Shown here: positions 49,834-59,872 of the stretch, in pieces
Layout of the letters: each line of letters begins with the position of its first letter
Position numbering within the stretch: position 1 is the first letter of the stretch
DNA from: Alphaproteobacteria bacterium
Lineage (GTDB): Bacteria > Pseudomonadota > Alphaproteobacteria > Caulobacterales > Hyphomonadaceae
Length of the DNA stretch: 64,000 nucleotides
Assembly: GCA_018827375.1 (NCBI GenBank)
Contig: JAHJYW010000032.1
Coordinates: forward strand, 204,401 to 268,400
Reading direction: 5' to 3'
The notes under the pieces: generated by a model
Database searches by the model: none
The model's input: only the letters and a program-made list of their open reading frames with translations
Told to the model about the DNA's origin: nothing
Translations under genes and position numbers: made by a program

Positions 49834-52623
49834 TCAGTGCGCTTCGGCCCAGTTCTTCGCTGCGCGGGCCTCCACCACCAGCGGCACGGACAGGTTCAGC
49901 GCTGGCATGGACGCGCCTTGCATCGTGTCCTGCGCCACCTTGATCAGCGTGTCTGCCTCGCTTTCAGGGCATTCAAACACGAGTTCATCATGCACCTGCA
50001 GCAGCATGCGTGCCGTGAGGCCTGCCTCGGCCAGCGCCTCCGGCATACGGATCATCGCGCGTTTGATCACGTCAGCGGCGCTGCCCTGGATCGGCGCGTT
50101 GATCGCCTGTCGTTCGGCGAATGACCGGGCCGGGCCCTTGGAGCGTATCGCTTCGAGATGGATTTTCCGCCCGAAGGCCGTGGTCACATAGCCGTGCTCC
50201 TTGGCGAAATCCTTGGTCTCGTCCATGTAGGCTCGGATGCCGGGGAAGCGCTTGAAGTAGGTCTTGATGTACTCGGCTGCCTCGCCCTGCGGGATGCCCA
50301 GCTGGCGCGCGAGGCCGAAGCCCGAGATGCCATAGATGATCCCGAAATTGATCGCCTTGGCCTGACGGCGCACCATCGGGTCCATGCCTTCAATTGGCAC
50401 GCCGAACATCTCGCTGGCCGTCATTGCGTGGATGTCGAGGCCGTTCAGGAAGGCCTCCTTCAGCGCCGGGATGTCGGCCATATGCGCGAGAATGCGCAGC
50501 TCGATCTGGCTATAGTCCGCGCTGACCAACACATTGCCCTCGTCTGCGATGAAGGCCTGCCGTATCTTGCGACCTTCTTCCGTCCGCACCGGGATGTTCT
50601 GCAGGTTCGGGTCGGACGATGACAGCCGTCCCGTCTGCGCCACGGCCATGGCATAGCTCGTGTGAACGCGGCCCGTCTTCTTGTTGATCGCGGCCTGCAG
50701 GGCCTCGGTATAGGTCGAGCGCAGTTTCGACAGCGTGCGCCAGTCGACAATCGTGCGCGGTAGCGGATGGCCCTCGGCTGCAAGGCCTTCCAGCACGTCG
50801 GCATCGGTCACCCAGGCGCCGGTCTTGGTTTTCTTGCCGCCCGGCAGGCCCATCTCGTCGAACAGGATTTCGCCGAGCTGTTTGGGGCTACCGATATTGA
50901 ACGCGCGGCCAGCCTGTTCCTCGGCCTCGGCTTCCAGCGCCGCCATGCGCTGCGAGAAGTCCGCCGACAGGCGCGAGAGCTGGTCCCGGTCCACCTTGAT
51001 GCCGTGCCGCTCCATCTCGGCCAGCACGGGCACCAATGGCCGCTCCAGCGTCTCGTAAACGGTTGTTACCTGCTCTGTGTGCAGCTTCGGCTTGAACGTC
51101 TGCCACAGGCGCAGCGTCACGTCGGCATCCTCGGCAGCATATTCCGTCGCCTTGTCCAGCGCGACGCGGTCAAAGCTCACCTGCTGCTTGCCGGTGCCAG
51201 CCACCTCCTTGAACGGGATGGGCGAGTGGCCGAGATAGCGTTCCGAAAGCGTGTCCATGCCGTGATTATGCTTCCCGGCATTCAGCACATAGGACAGCAG
51301 CATCGTGTCATCGATCGGCCCGATGCGAATGCCCTGCGAGGCAAACACGCTGTCATCATACTTGATGTTCTGGCCGATCTTCAGGACCGACGGATCCTCC
51401 AGCATCGGCTTCAGCGCCCGCATTGCATCCTTCATGCGGATCTGCCGTGGCGGATCAGCGCCGAACATGTCGCCATCGCCCGCAGCGTTCGGATCGACGT
51501 GCGCCAGCGGGATGTAGCAGGCTTCGCCCGGCGCCAGCGCCAGCGAGACGCCAACAAGGTTCGCTGCTACGGAATCGAGGCTGTCGGTTTCGGTGTCCAC
51601 CGCGACATAGCCCTGCGCCATGGCGCGGGCGACCCACTCTTCCAGCCGTTCGAAATCGCGCACGGTCTCGTATTGCGACCGGTCAATCGGCTCTTCCGCA
51701 GGCGGGGCGGCCTCTATGGCGCCGTCCAACTCCATGGACTCGCGCACCCGCCGCGTGATGGTGCGGAACTCCATCTCTTCAAGAAAGGCGATCAGCGTGT
51801 CCGGGTCCGGGTCTGCCACGGCCAGTTCGTCCAGTTCCAGCGTGACTGGCACGTCGTCCTTCAGCATCACCAGCTGTTTCGACAGGCGCACCTGATCGGC
51901 ATTCTCGATCAGGCTCTCGCGGCGCTTCGGCTGCTTGATTTCGCCCGCGCGCTCCAGCAGCGTTTCGACATCACCATATTCATTGATCAGCTGCGCCGCC
52001 GTCTTGATGCCGATGCCCGGTGCGCCCGGCACATTATCCACGCTGTCGCCGGCCAGTGACTGCACGTCCACGACGCGCTCCGGGCCGACGCCGAACTTCT
52101 CGAACACTTCCTCAATGCCCAGCGTCTTGTTCTTCATCGTGTCGAGCATCACGACGCGCTCCGACACAAGTTGCATCAGGTCCTTGTCCGATGACACGAT
52201 GGTCACGCGCGCGCCCTTGGCCTCGGCCTGCCGGGAATATGTGGCGATCAGGTCGTCGGCTTCATAGCCTTCCAGTTCCAGCGCATGCGCGGCAAAGGCA
52301 ATCGCGGCGCGCCGCACCAGCGGGAATTGCGGGCGCAGCTCTTCCGGCGGCTCGGAACGGTTCGCCTTGTACTGGTCGTACATGTCATTGCGGAACGTAT
52401 GCGAGGATGCATCGAAGATGCAGGCGAAATGGGTTGGCCTGTCTGGGCCTTTCAGTTCTTCCAGCAGCTTGAACAACATGCTGCAGAATCCGGAGACCGC
52501 ACCGATGGGCAGGCCATCCGATGAGCGCGTGAGCGGCGGCAGGGCATGGAAGGCGCGGAAAATATAGGCGCTCGCGTCCACGAGATAGAGGTGGCTATCC
52601 TTGTTTACCGGGGCAGTGGCCAT
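49834..52623 (-). CDS. polA: DNA polymerase I
   Basis: 5'-3' exo (LYLVDASAYIFRAFHALPPL), 3'-5' exo (VAVDTETDSLDS), polymerase (SADYSQIELRILAHMA, RRQAKAINFGIIYGIS, LLQVHDELVFE). Confidence 0.97.
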   Translation of the reverse strand: MATAPVNKDSHLYLVDASAYIFRAFHALPPLTRSSDGLPIGAVSGFCSMLFKLLEELKGPDRPTHFACIFDASSHTFRNDMYDQYKANRSEPPEELRPQFPLVRRAAIAFAAHALELEGYEADDLIATYSRQAEAKGARVTIVSSDKDLMQLVSERVVMLDTMKNKTLGIEEVFEKFGVGPERVVDVQSLAGDSVDNVPGAPGIGIKTAAQLINEYGDVETLLERAGEIKQPKRRESLIENADQVRLSKQLVMLKDDVPVTLELDELAVADPDPDTLIAFLEEMEFRTITRRVRESMELDGAIEAAPPAEEPIDRSQYETVRDFERLEEWVARAMAQGYVAVDTETDSLDSVAANLVGVSLALAPGEACYIPLAHVDPNAAGDGDMFGADPPRQIRMKDAMRALKPMLEDPSVLKIGQNIKYDDSVFASQGIRIGPIDDTMLLSYVLNAGKHNHGMDTLSERYLGHSPIPFKEVAGTGKQQVSFDRVALDKATEYAAEDADVTLRLWQTFKPKLHTEQVTTVYETLERPLVPVLAEMERHGIKVDRDQLSRLSADFSQRMAALEAEAEEQAGRAFNIGSPKQLGEILFDEMGLPGGKKTKTGAWVTDADVLEGLAAEGHPLPRTIVDWRTLSKLRSTYTEALQAAINKKTGRVHTSYAMAVAQTGRLSSSDPNLQNIPVRTEEGRKIRQAFIADEGNVLVSADYSQIELRILAHMADIPALKEAFLNGLDIHAMTASEMFGVPIEGMDPMVRRQAKAINFGIIYGISGFGLARQLGIPQGEAAEYIKTYFKRFPGIRAYMDETKDFAKEHGYVTTAFGRKIHLEAIRSKGPARSFAERQAINAPIQGSAADVIKRAMIRMPEALAEAGLTARMLLQVHDELVFECPESEADTLIKVAQDTMQGASMPALNLSVPLVVEARAAKNWAEAH

Positions 52624-52721
52624 GAGCAGGGAATCCTTTGCAGGCGGCAGGTTTAACGCCTTGAGGCGGGCCCGTCACCCGCTGCTTATCCAACACTGGC
52701 CCTGCGGGTGTATTATGTGCC

Positions 52722-52895
52722 TGTCGCCTGAATGGAGGCGAAGGGATGGGGCCAGCATGCGCGGCCTCATCCTTCGGGCAGGACGGGAATCGCGACCCCA
52801 ATCCCTGTCACACCAGCCATGTATCATGCGGTCTCCTTTCTGCCCGCCCGATCTATCAAGGAAACCGGAAGCGATCCCCTGCGATCCGGTTTCCT
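52722..52895 (+). ncRNA. Candidate structured RNA (unidentified; tentative)
   Basis: Three successive strong hairpins (52724-52741, 52744-52772, 52859-52895) in the polA divergent intergenic region, preceded by TATTAT. Confidence 0.25.
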
Positions 52896-52966
52896 GTGCT
52901 GCATTCCGGTTCAACCCGATCCGTGGTAAATTGCGTTCCTGAATTGCAAATCGGGAGGGACGTGCA

Positions 52967-53407
52967 ATGTCGGAATACCAAGAACCTGCAGGCGTAAAAA
53001 CGCCGTGGCATCTCTGGCTGGTCGGTGGGCTCAGCCTGCTATGGAATGGCTTTGGCTGTGTCGATTTCACAATGACCGCCACGCGCAACGCGGCCTACCT
53101 GGAGCCCTATCCGCAGGAAATGCTAGATTATTGGCTCAATATGCCGACCTGGATGTGGGCAGACTGGGCGGTGGGCGTCTTCGGCGGCCTGCTTGGCAGC
53201 ATCGCGCTGCTCCTGCGCCGAAAGCTGGCCGTGCCGCTGTTTGCCGCATCTTTCATTGCGGCGAGCATCAGCATGAGTTTCGGCTTCCTTGACGAGAACG
53301 CCCCGCGCATGGAAGGGGCCGGCCTCATGAGCGGCATCATTATAGTGATTGCGCTCCTGCTGGCCGTCTATGCGTGGTGGATGTCCCGGCGGGACGTCTT
53401 GCGCTAG
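52967..53407 (+). CDS. Small membrane protein, function unknown
   Basis: 146-aa ORF with four hydrophobic segments. Confidence 0.7.
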   Translation: MSEYQEPAGVKTPWHLWLVGGLSLLWNGFGCVDFTMTATRNAAYLEPYPQEMLDYWLNMPTWMWADWAVGVFGGLLGSIALLLRRKLAVPLFAASFIAASISMSFGFLDENAPRMEGAGLMSGIIIVIALLLAVYAWWMSRRDVLR

Positions 53408-53453
53408 CGAGGTTTCGCATTAGCCTCCCGGTCCAGAAACGGGAGGAATAGTA

Positions 53454-54488
<1,035 letters not shown>

Positions 54489-54518
54489 TGACAAAAAAGT
54501 TACAATAAACAGGTCTCG

Positions 54519-54700
54519 TACGGCGACGGGAAATCCCCACTTCAGCGTTCTACTACTGTGATGTCGGCAGGGTCTTACCCCCCGGTCGGCATCACGAACA
54601 TTCGTGTTCCCGCTGCTGGTACCTCCAAACCTCCCCCTGGCCTGCAGCGGAGTCCCCCCACTGTCCCTCACCCTTGCAAGTGGGGGGGCTGCACACGCGA
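54519..54700. other. Hairpin-dense intergenic region, candidate structured RNA (strand uncertain)
   Basis: Four contiguous hairpins: 54560-54593, 54593-54606, 54610-54650, 54651-54690. Confidence 0.35.
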
Positions 54701-54711
54701 AAACCCGGTCC

Positions 54712-56148
54712 TTAAAGAACCAATGGCGCGATAAAATAGCCGATCAGCGTGATGATCAGGATCCCCATCAGGTTCACCCGCAAGCCGCGCCGCACCATGT
54801 CCTGTATCTTTATCTGGCCCGTGGAGTAGACAATCGCATTCGGTGCCGTCGCCACCGGCAGCATGAACGCGCATGAGGCAGCCACAGCGGCGGGGCCAAG
54901 CAGGCTGGCCGGGGCCATGCCCACAGCCACTGCCAGTGCACCGAGAATAGGTGCCAGCGTTGTCATCGTTGCCACATTGCTCGTCAGCTCCGTCAGGAAG
55001 AGGACCAGCGCGACCACGACGGCAATGAACAGGATTGGCGGGAAAGCCTCCATGATCGACAACTGGTTACCCAGCCATTCCGACAGGCCCGTGCGCGAGA
55101 TGGCATTACCCAGTGCAATGCCGCCGCCGAACAGCACCAGCACGCCCCATGGCAGTCGCTCAGCCTCTTCCCAATTCAGCAGCATCCGCTTTTCGCCGCC
55201 GCCAGCTGGTACGAGGAACATTACAACCGCGCCGGCCATGGCGATCATCATGTCCACTTCGGCGCCGCCGAAGCCGGCCAGCGTGCTCCAGCCCATGGCG
55301 TCCAGCAGGTCGACAACCCAAAGCCGCGACACCCAGAGCAAGGCCACGAAACCAAAGACGATGGCCGCACGCATTTCGGGCTGGGTCATGCCACCGAGGG
55401 CAATCTTGTCCTTGCGAACCCGGTCCAGCACGTCCTGTCCGCCGCTGAATTTCGGCAGTGCCCGCGTCAGGATCCACCAGGCCGTCGGAACCATGAGCGC
55501 CGCCGCTGGTACGCCAAAGGCCATCCATTGCGGGAAGCCGATATTGCCGCCCATTTCGGCCTGCAGCCAGTTGATCGCAATCAGGTTTGTCGGCGTCCCG
55601 ATGGGGGTCGCGACACCACCAATGGAGGCCGCATAGCAGATGCCAAGCAAAAGGGCCGTGGCGAACCGTCCGCTCTTGTCGCCGAGCGTCTGCGCCGCTG
55701 AGAGCGCAATCGGCATCATCATGAGTGTCGTTGCCGAGTTGGATATCCACATCGACAGGAGCGCCGTCGCCAGCATGAACCCGAAGATGAGCGCCTTGGG
55801 CGCCGCTCCAACGCGCGAGATCACGTTGAGCGCGATCCGCTTGTGCAGGTCCCAGCGCTCGATGCCCATGGCAATGATGAACCCGCCCAGCAGAAGCAGG
55901 ACGATATAATTTGCATAATCCGCGCCGACCTGTCTGGGCGACCCAGCGTCGATCAGCGGCAGGATTACGAGCGGCAGCAGCGATGTCGCCGGAATCGGGA
56001 TCGCCTCTGTCGCCCACCATGTGGCCATCAGAACCATCAGGGCGCCCGTGTACCAGGCCGCTGTGGTCAGGCCGTCAGGTGGGCCGACTAGCAGCATGAT
56101 CCCGGCCAATACTGGTCCGAGGATCAGTCCGATCTTTTGTGCCCCCAT
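54712..56148 (-). CDS. DASS family sodium-coupled anion symporter
   Basis: ATWWATEAIPIPATSLLPLVILPL, NSATTLMMMPIALSAA, ELTSNVATMTTLAPILGAL, CAFMLPVATAPNAIVYSTGQI. Confidence 0.93.
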   Translation of the reverse strand: MGAQKIGLILGPVLAGIMLLVGPPDGLTTAAWYTGALMVLMATWWATEAIPIPATSLLPLVILPLIDAGSPRQVGADYANYIVLLLLGGFIIAMGIERWDLHKRIALNVISRVGAAPKALIFGFMLATALLSMWISNSATTLMMMPIALSAAQTLGDKSGRFATALLLGICYAASIGGVATPIGTPTNLIAINWLQAEMGGNIGFPQWMAFGVPAAALMVPTAWWILTRALPKFSGGQDVLDRVRKDKIALGGMTQPEMRAAIVFGFVALLWVSRLWVVDLLDAMGWSTLAGFGGAEVDMMIAMAGAVVMFLVPAGGGEKRMLLNWEEAERLPWGVLVLFGGGIALGNAISRTGLSEWLGNQLSIMEAFPPILFIAVVVALVLFLTELTSNVATMTTLAPILGALAVAVGMAPASLLGPAAVAASCAFMLPVATAPNAIVYSTGQIKIQDMVRRGLRVNLMGILIITLIGYFIAPLVL

Positions 56149-56155
56149 AGTGCGT

Positions 56156-57310
56156 TCAGCTCCCCGTCATGGCCTTGAAGCCCGCTGTAAGGTCCGCGAC
56201 GAGATCGTCAACGGCCTCCAGTCCAATATGTATGCGCAGCAATGGGCCGGATCGGGTCGCGGTCCAGCTGCCCTGCATGCGCGTCAATTGGTGGTCGCAC
56301 GGAATGATCAGGCTCTCAAAGCCTCCCCATGAGAATCCCATGGAAAACAGGTGCATTGCCTCGAAAAAGCGTTCCAGACCGCCTTCAGGCACCGGATTGA
56401 GGACGATTCCGAACAATCCGTTCGATCCGCTGAAATCGCGCTGCCACAGGGCATGATCCGGATGCGAGGGCAGGGCGGGGTTCAGCACCTCGGCGACCTC
56501 CGGCCGCGATTCGAGCCATTCGGATATGGCGAGCCCAGCAGCCTCATGCGCTTTCAGGCGTGTCTTCAGCGTGCGCAGGCCGCGTACGCACAGATAGGCA
56601 TCGTCCGGGGCGAGACTGATACCCCAGTCCTCGGCCAAGGCTTCGAGCCGTCCGGCCATGGCATTGTCACGGGTCATCACCGCGCCGCCGAAGGCATCGG
56701 AATGGCCCGCAGGGTATTTCGTTAGCGCCTGTGCCGACAGGTCGACGCCGAGCGCCAGCGGCTGATGATGCAGCCCGGCGCCCCACGTATTGTCCATGAT
56801 CGTGCGGATGCCGCGCGCCTTGGCCACCTCAACAATGGCAGGCGTGTCGCTCACTTCAAACGTCAGCGATCCCGGCGATTCCAGGAATATCGCCTTGGTA
56901 TTCTCCTGGATCAGGTCGGCGATCCCGGCGCCGATGCGCGGATCATAGCGGTCTGTCTTCACGCCCATGGCTGGCAGGCGGCGCTCGCAAAAACGGGCGG
57001 TCGGGCCATAGGAGGAGTCCGGGAAGAGCAGATGGTCGCCATTGCGCACACAGCTGGCAATTGCCAGCGTGCAGGCTTGCAAGCCATTGGCGGCGAGACG
57101 CGTATACGTCGCGCCCTCCAGCTCGCACATTGCGGCTTCCAGTTCGCGGTGTACCGTGAGGCCCATGCGGCCATAGGTGGGTTTCGGCCCATACAGGGCG
57201 TCTTCCGTACTGAACAGCACCGTGGATGCGCGCTCGACGGGCGGGTTGACGGTCACTCGTCCCAGCCGGTCGCGCCGTGTGTGGATCAGCCGCGTTTCAA
57301 GGTGCTTCAT
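56156..57310 (-). CDS. metC: Cystathionine beta-lyase
   Basis: KHLETRLIHTRRDR, GLTVHRELEAAMCELEG, MDNTWGAGLHHQPLALGVDLSAQALTKYPAGHSDAFGGAV. Confidence 0.94.
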   Translation of the reverse strand: MKHLETRLIHTRRDRLGRVTVNPPVERASTVLFSTEDALYGPKPTYGRMGLTVHRELEAAMCELEGATYTRLAANGLQACTLAIASCVRNGDHLLFPDSSYGPTARFCERRLPAMGVKTDRYDPRIGAGIADLIQENTKAIFLESPGSLTFEVSDTPAIVEVAKARGIRTIMDNTWGAGLHHQPLALGVDLSAQALTKYPAGHSDAFGGAVMTRDNAMAGRLEALAEDWGISLAPDDAYLCVRGLRTLKTRLKAHEAAGLAISEWLESRPEVAEVLNPALPSHPDHALWQRDFSGSNGLFGIVLNPVPEGGLERFFEAMHLFSMGFSWGGFESLIIPCDHQLTRMQGSWTATRSGPLLRIHIGLEAVDDLVADLTAGFKAMTGS

Positions 57311-58152
57311 CAGGCTTCCGTGGCAATCGGGCGCGAAGGATCGGAGGCCCACTCAGTCCACGATCCGTCATAGACAGCGACATCCCAGTTGCCGAGACGG
57401 GCAAGGGCGAGCGCCGTGATGGCTGCCGTGACGCCCGAACCGCAGGTCGTGACCGTCGGTCCCATCGGGTCCTTGAACAGTTCAGCCAGCTTGCTGGCGG
57501 GTTTCATATGGCCGTCTTCGGTGGTCAGCGCGCTGCCGGGCAGGTTCACGCTGCCGGGAATGTGGCCTGATTTCAGGCCTTCACGCGGCTCCGGCACACG
57601 GCCGAAAAACCGCCCGTCCGGCCGGGCATCGATAATGGACAGGCGTGCCTTGCCGACAGCCTTTTCCAGACCTGCCGTGTCCATCACGAGATCGCTGCGC
57701 ACGCGCGGCGTGAAATGGCGCTCGCTGACAATGGGCGGCATGTCTTCGAGTCCACCGCCGGCGGCCACCCATGCGGCCAGACCGCCATCCAGGACGTGTA
57801 CGTCGGTATGGCCCATCACGCGCAACATCCACCAGACGCGGGCCGAGGCGAAGAAGCGGTTCTGGTCGTAGACAACGATCCGGTTGCCATCGCCGACACC
57901 CAGCTTGCGAATGCGCGAAGAGAACTTCACGGCATCCGGCAGCATGTGCGGGTAGGGCGATGAATCATCGGCGACGTGGTCAATATCGAAATGCGTGGCG
58001 CCGGGAATGTGGCCGCGCGCCCAGGCCTGCCGTCCCGTTTCGGGCGGATTGGTGAATTCGGCAAAATAGGTCGCGTCCAGTACGCGAACATCCGGTGCAT
58101 CAAAGTTCTTTATCAGCCATTCGGCGCTGACGAGGGGATCGCCCGACTCCAT
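57310..58152 (-). CDS. sseA: 3-mercaptopyruvate sulfurtransferase
   Basis: Two rhodanese domains; VTTCGSGVTAAITALAL active-site loop. Confidence 0.94.
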   Translation of the reverse strand: MESGDPLVSAEWLIKNFDAPDVRVLDATYFAEFTNPPETGRQAWARGHIPGATHFDIDHVADDSSPYPHMLPDAVKFSSRIRKLGVGDGNRIVVYDQNRFFASARVWWMLRVMGHTDVHVLDGGLAAWVAAGGGLEDMPPIVSERHFTPRVRSDLVMDTAGLEKAVGKARLSIIDARPDGRFFGRVPEPREGLKSGHIPGSVNLPGSALTTEDGHMKPASKLAELFKDPMGPTVTTCGSGVTAAITALALARLGNWDVAVYDGSWTEWASDPSRPIATEA

Positions 58153-59160
58153 CTATTTCGTCTCCATCCACGGTGGCACCGGCAGCTCCTTCGACCGAAG
58201 GAATTCCGGATTGTAAAGTTTCGATTGGTACCTGTTGCCATAGTCGCACAGCACCGTCACGATCGTATGGCCGGGGCCCATGTCACGCGCCATTTTGACG
58301 GCGCCTGCCACATTGATACCGGCTGAACCGCCAAGGCATAGCCCTTCGGTCTGCACGAGGTCGAAAAGCACGTGAAGGGCTTCGGCATCGCTGCATCTGT
58401 AGGCACGGTCGACTTCAATGCCTTCCAGATTGGCCGTGATCCGTCCCTGGCCGATGCCTTCGGTGATTGATGTGCCTTCAGATTTCAGCTCGCCGTTCGT
58501 GAAGTATTCGTACATCGCGGCGCCGCCGGGATCGGCGAGGCCGATCTGAACGGACTTGCGCTTCTCCTTTAGCGCCATGGAGACACCGCCCAGCGTGCCG
58601 CCCGACCCGACCGCACAGATGAAGCCGTCCAGCTTGCCGTCGGTCTGGTTCCAGATCTCCTGGCCGGTCGTGTCGAAGTGCGCCTTGCGGTTCGACACAT
58701 TGTCGAACTGGTTGGCCCAGATGGCACCATTTGGCTCGGATTTGGCGAGGTCTTCGGCTAGGCGGCCGGAAAACTTGATGTAATTGTTCGGATTGGCATA
58801 GGGCACGGCATCCACTTCGATCAGCTCGGCGCCGAGCAGGCGGATAGCGTCCTTTTTTTCCTGGCTTTGGGTGCGCGGCATCACGATCACGACACGATAA
58901 CCCAGCGCAGCGCCCACCAGGGCAAGCCCGATGCCTGTATTGCCAGCGGTACCTTCGACAATGGTGCCGCCCGGCTTGAGCTGTCCGGCCGCTTCGGCAT
59001 CCCGCACAATGCCCAGCGCAGGCCGGTCTTTCACCGACTGTCCGGGGTTGAGAAACTCGCATTTACCGAGGATTTCGCACCCCGTTTCATCAGAAACCTT
59101 GTTTAGGCGGAGGAGCGGCGTATTTCCGATCAGATCAATGACGGAGCGGTGTGTGGTCAT
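58153..59160 (-). CDS. cysK: Cysteine synthase (CysK/CysM-like)
   Basis: GNTPLLRLNKVSDETG, FLNPGQSVKDRPAL, EGTAGNTGIGLALVGAALGY, AVGSGGTLGGVS. Confidence 0.93.
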   Translation of the reverse strand: MTTHRSVIDLIGNTPLLRLNKVSDETGCEILGKCEFLNPGQSVKDRPALGIVRDAEAAGQLKPGGTIVEGTAGNTGIGLALVGAALGYRVVIVMPRTQSQEKKDAIRLLGAELIEVDAVPYANPNNYIKFSGRLAEDLAKSEPNGAIWANQFDNVSNRKAHFDTTGQEIWNQTDGKLDGFICAVGSGGTLGGVSMALKEKRKSVQIGLADPGGAAMYEYFTNGELKSEGTSITEGIGQGRITANLEGIEVDRAYRCSDAEALHVLFDLVQTEGLCLGGSAGINVAGAVKMARDMGPGHTIVTVLCDYGNRYQSKLYNPEFLRSKELPVPPWMETK

Positions 59161-59241
59161 GCGGGTAGGTCCGGTTTGTTAGAGGCGGCAATGCCCGGTC
59201 AAGCTAGGGTGCAGCGGGCCAATGCACAACTGCTGCAGGCG

Positions 59242-59255
59242 CACTTGCGCAAGTG
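59242..59255. promoter_or_regulatory. Perfect 14-bp palindrome between divergent genes
   Basis: CACTTGCGCAAGTG. Confidence 0.45.
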
Positions 59256-59323
59256 ATCCATACGGCTATTCGCCCCGTAGAAGGCATTGAAGACTTATTT
59301 TACCACGGGACACACGCTTGCCG

Positions 59324-59872
59324 ATGACCGAATCCTACACCTCTTTCATGATGGATCATGCTGCCGGCAATCATGTCGGCGCGCTGGAAATCGCCGGTGA
59401 CATGCACATGTTGCTCAATCCGGCTGGTGCCGAGACAGCCTGGCTCTGGTCGGTTGTTGGCGGCGCTATGCTTGAACAGCAGCCTGAGCCCACACAGACG
59501 TCTCCGCGCAAGGCATTGCCTCGCAAGTCCAGCAGGGTTGCTGAAAGCGCCCGCGAGCTGCTTGAAATGGCCGACTCGTCCCTGAAATGGAAACGCGGTA
59601 TTTCCGGCATTTCCTACGCTACCACCGGCACAAGCGGCGCAAAGTTCATGAAGCTGCAGCCTGGCCAGTCAGCCCCTGCCCACGGGCATGGCGGGCTGGA
59701 GGCGACGGTTGTGCTTGCCGGCCAGTTCACTGACGGCCATGGTGTCTATACGCGCGGCGACCTCGTTCTCGGTGAGCCGGGCAAGCGCCATAAGCCTGCC
59801 GCCGTCGGGGATGAGACGTGTATCTGTTTCGTCGCTGAAACCAGCAACCCGCTCTGGAACCTGTTCCGATGA
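59324..59872 (+). CDS. ChrR-like cupin protein (degenerate anti-sigma domain)
   Basis: C-terminal cupin APAHGHGGLEATVVLAGQFTDGHGVYTRGDLVLGEPGKRHKPAAVG; N-terminal DHAAGNHVGALEIAGDMHMLLNPAGAETAWLW. Confidence 0.75.
   Translation: MTESYTSFMMDHAAGNHVGALEIAGDMHMLLNPAGAETAWLWSVVGGAMLEQQPEPTQTSPRKALPRKSSRVAESARELLEMADSSLKWKRGISGISYATTGTSGAKFMKLQPGQSAPAHGHGGLEATVVLAGQFTDGHGVYTRGDLVLGEPGKRHKPAAVGDETCICFVAETSNPLWNLFR

Noticed and set aside
50767-52059. 430-aa plus-strand ORF opposite polA
   Set aside because: Antisense shadow ORF within a clear polA gene.
54519-54700. 4.5S (SRP), RNase P or tmRNA gene
   Set aside because: Diagnostic sequences (GGAAGGAAGCAGC-type SRP loop, GAGGAAAGTCCGGGC of RNase P, tmRNA TPsi-acceptor region) not found on either strand; 6S RNA could not be decided by eye.
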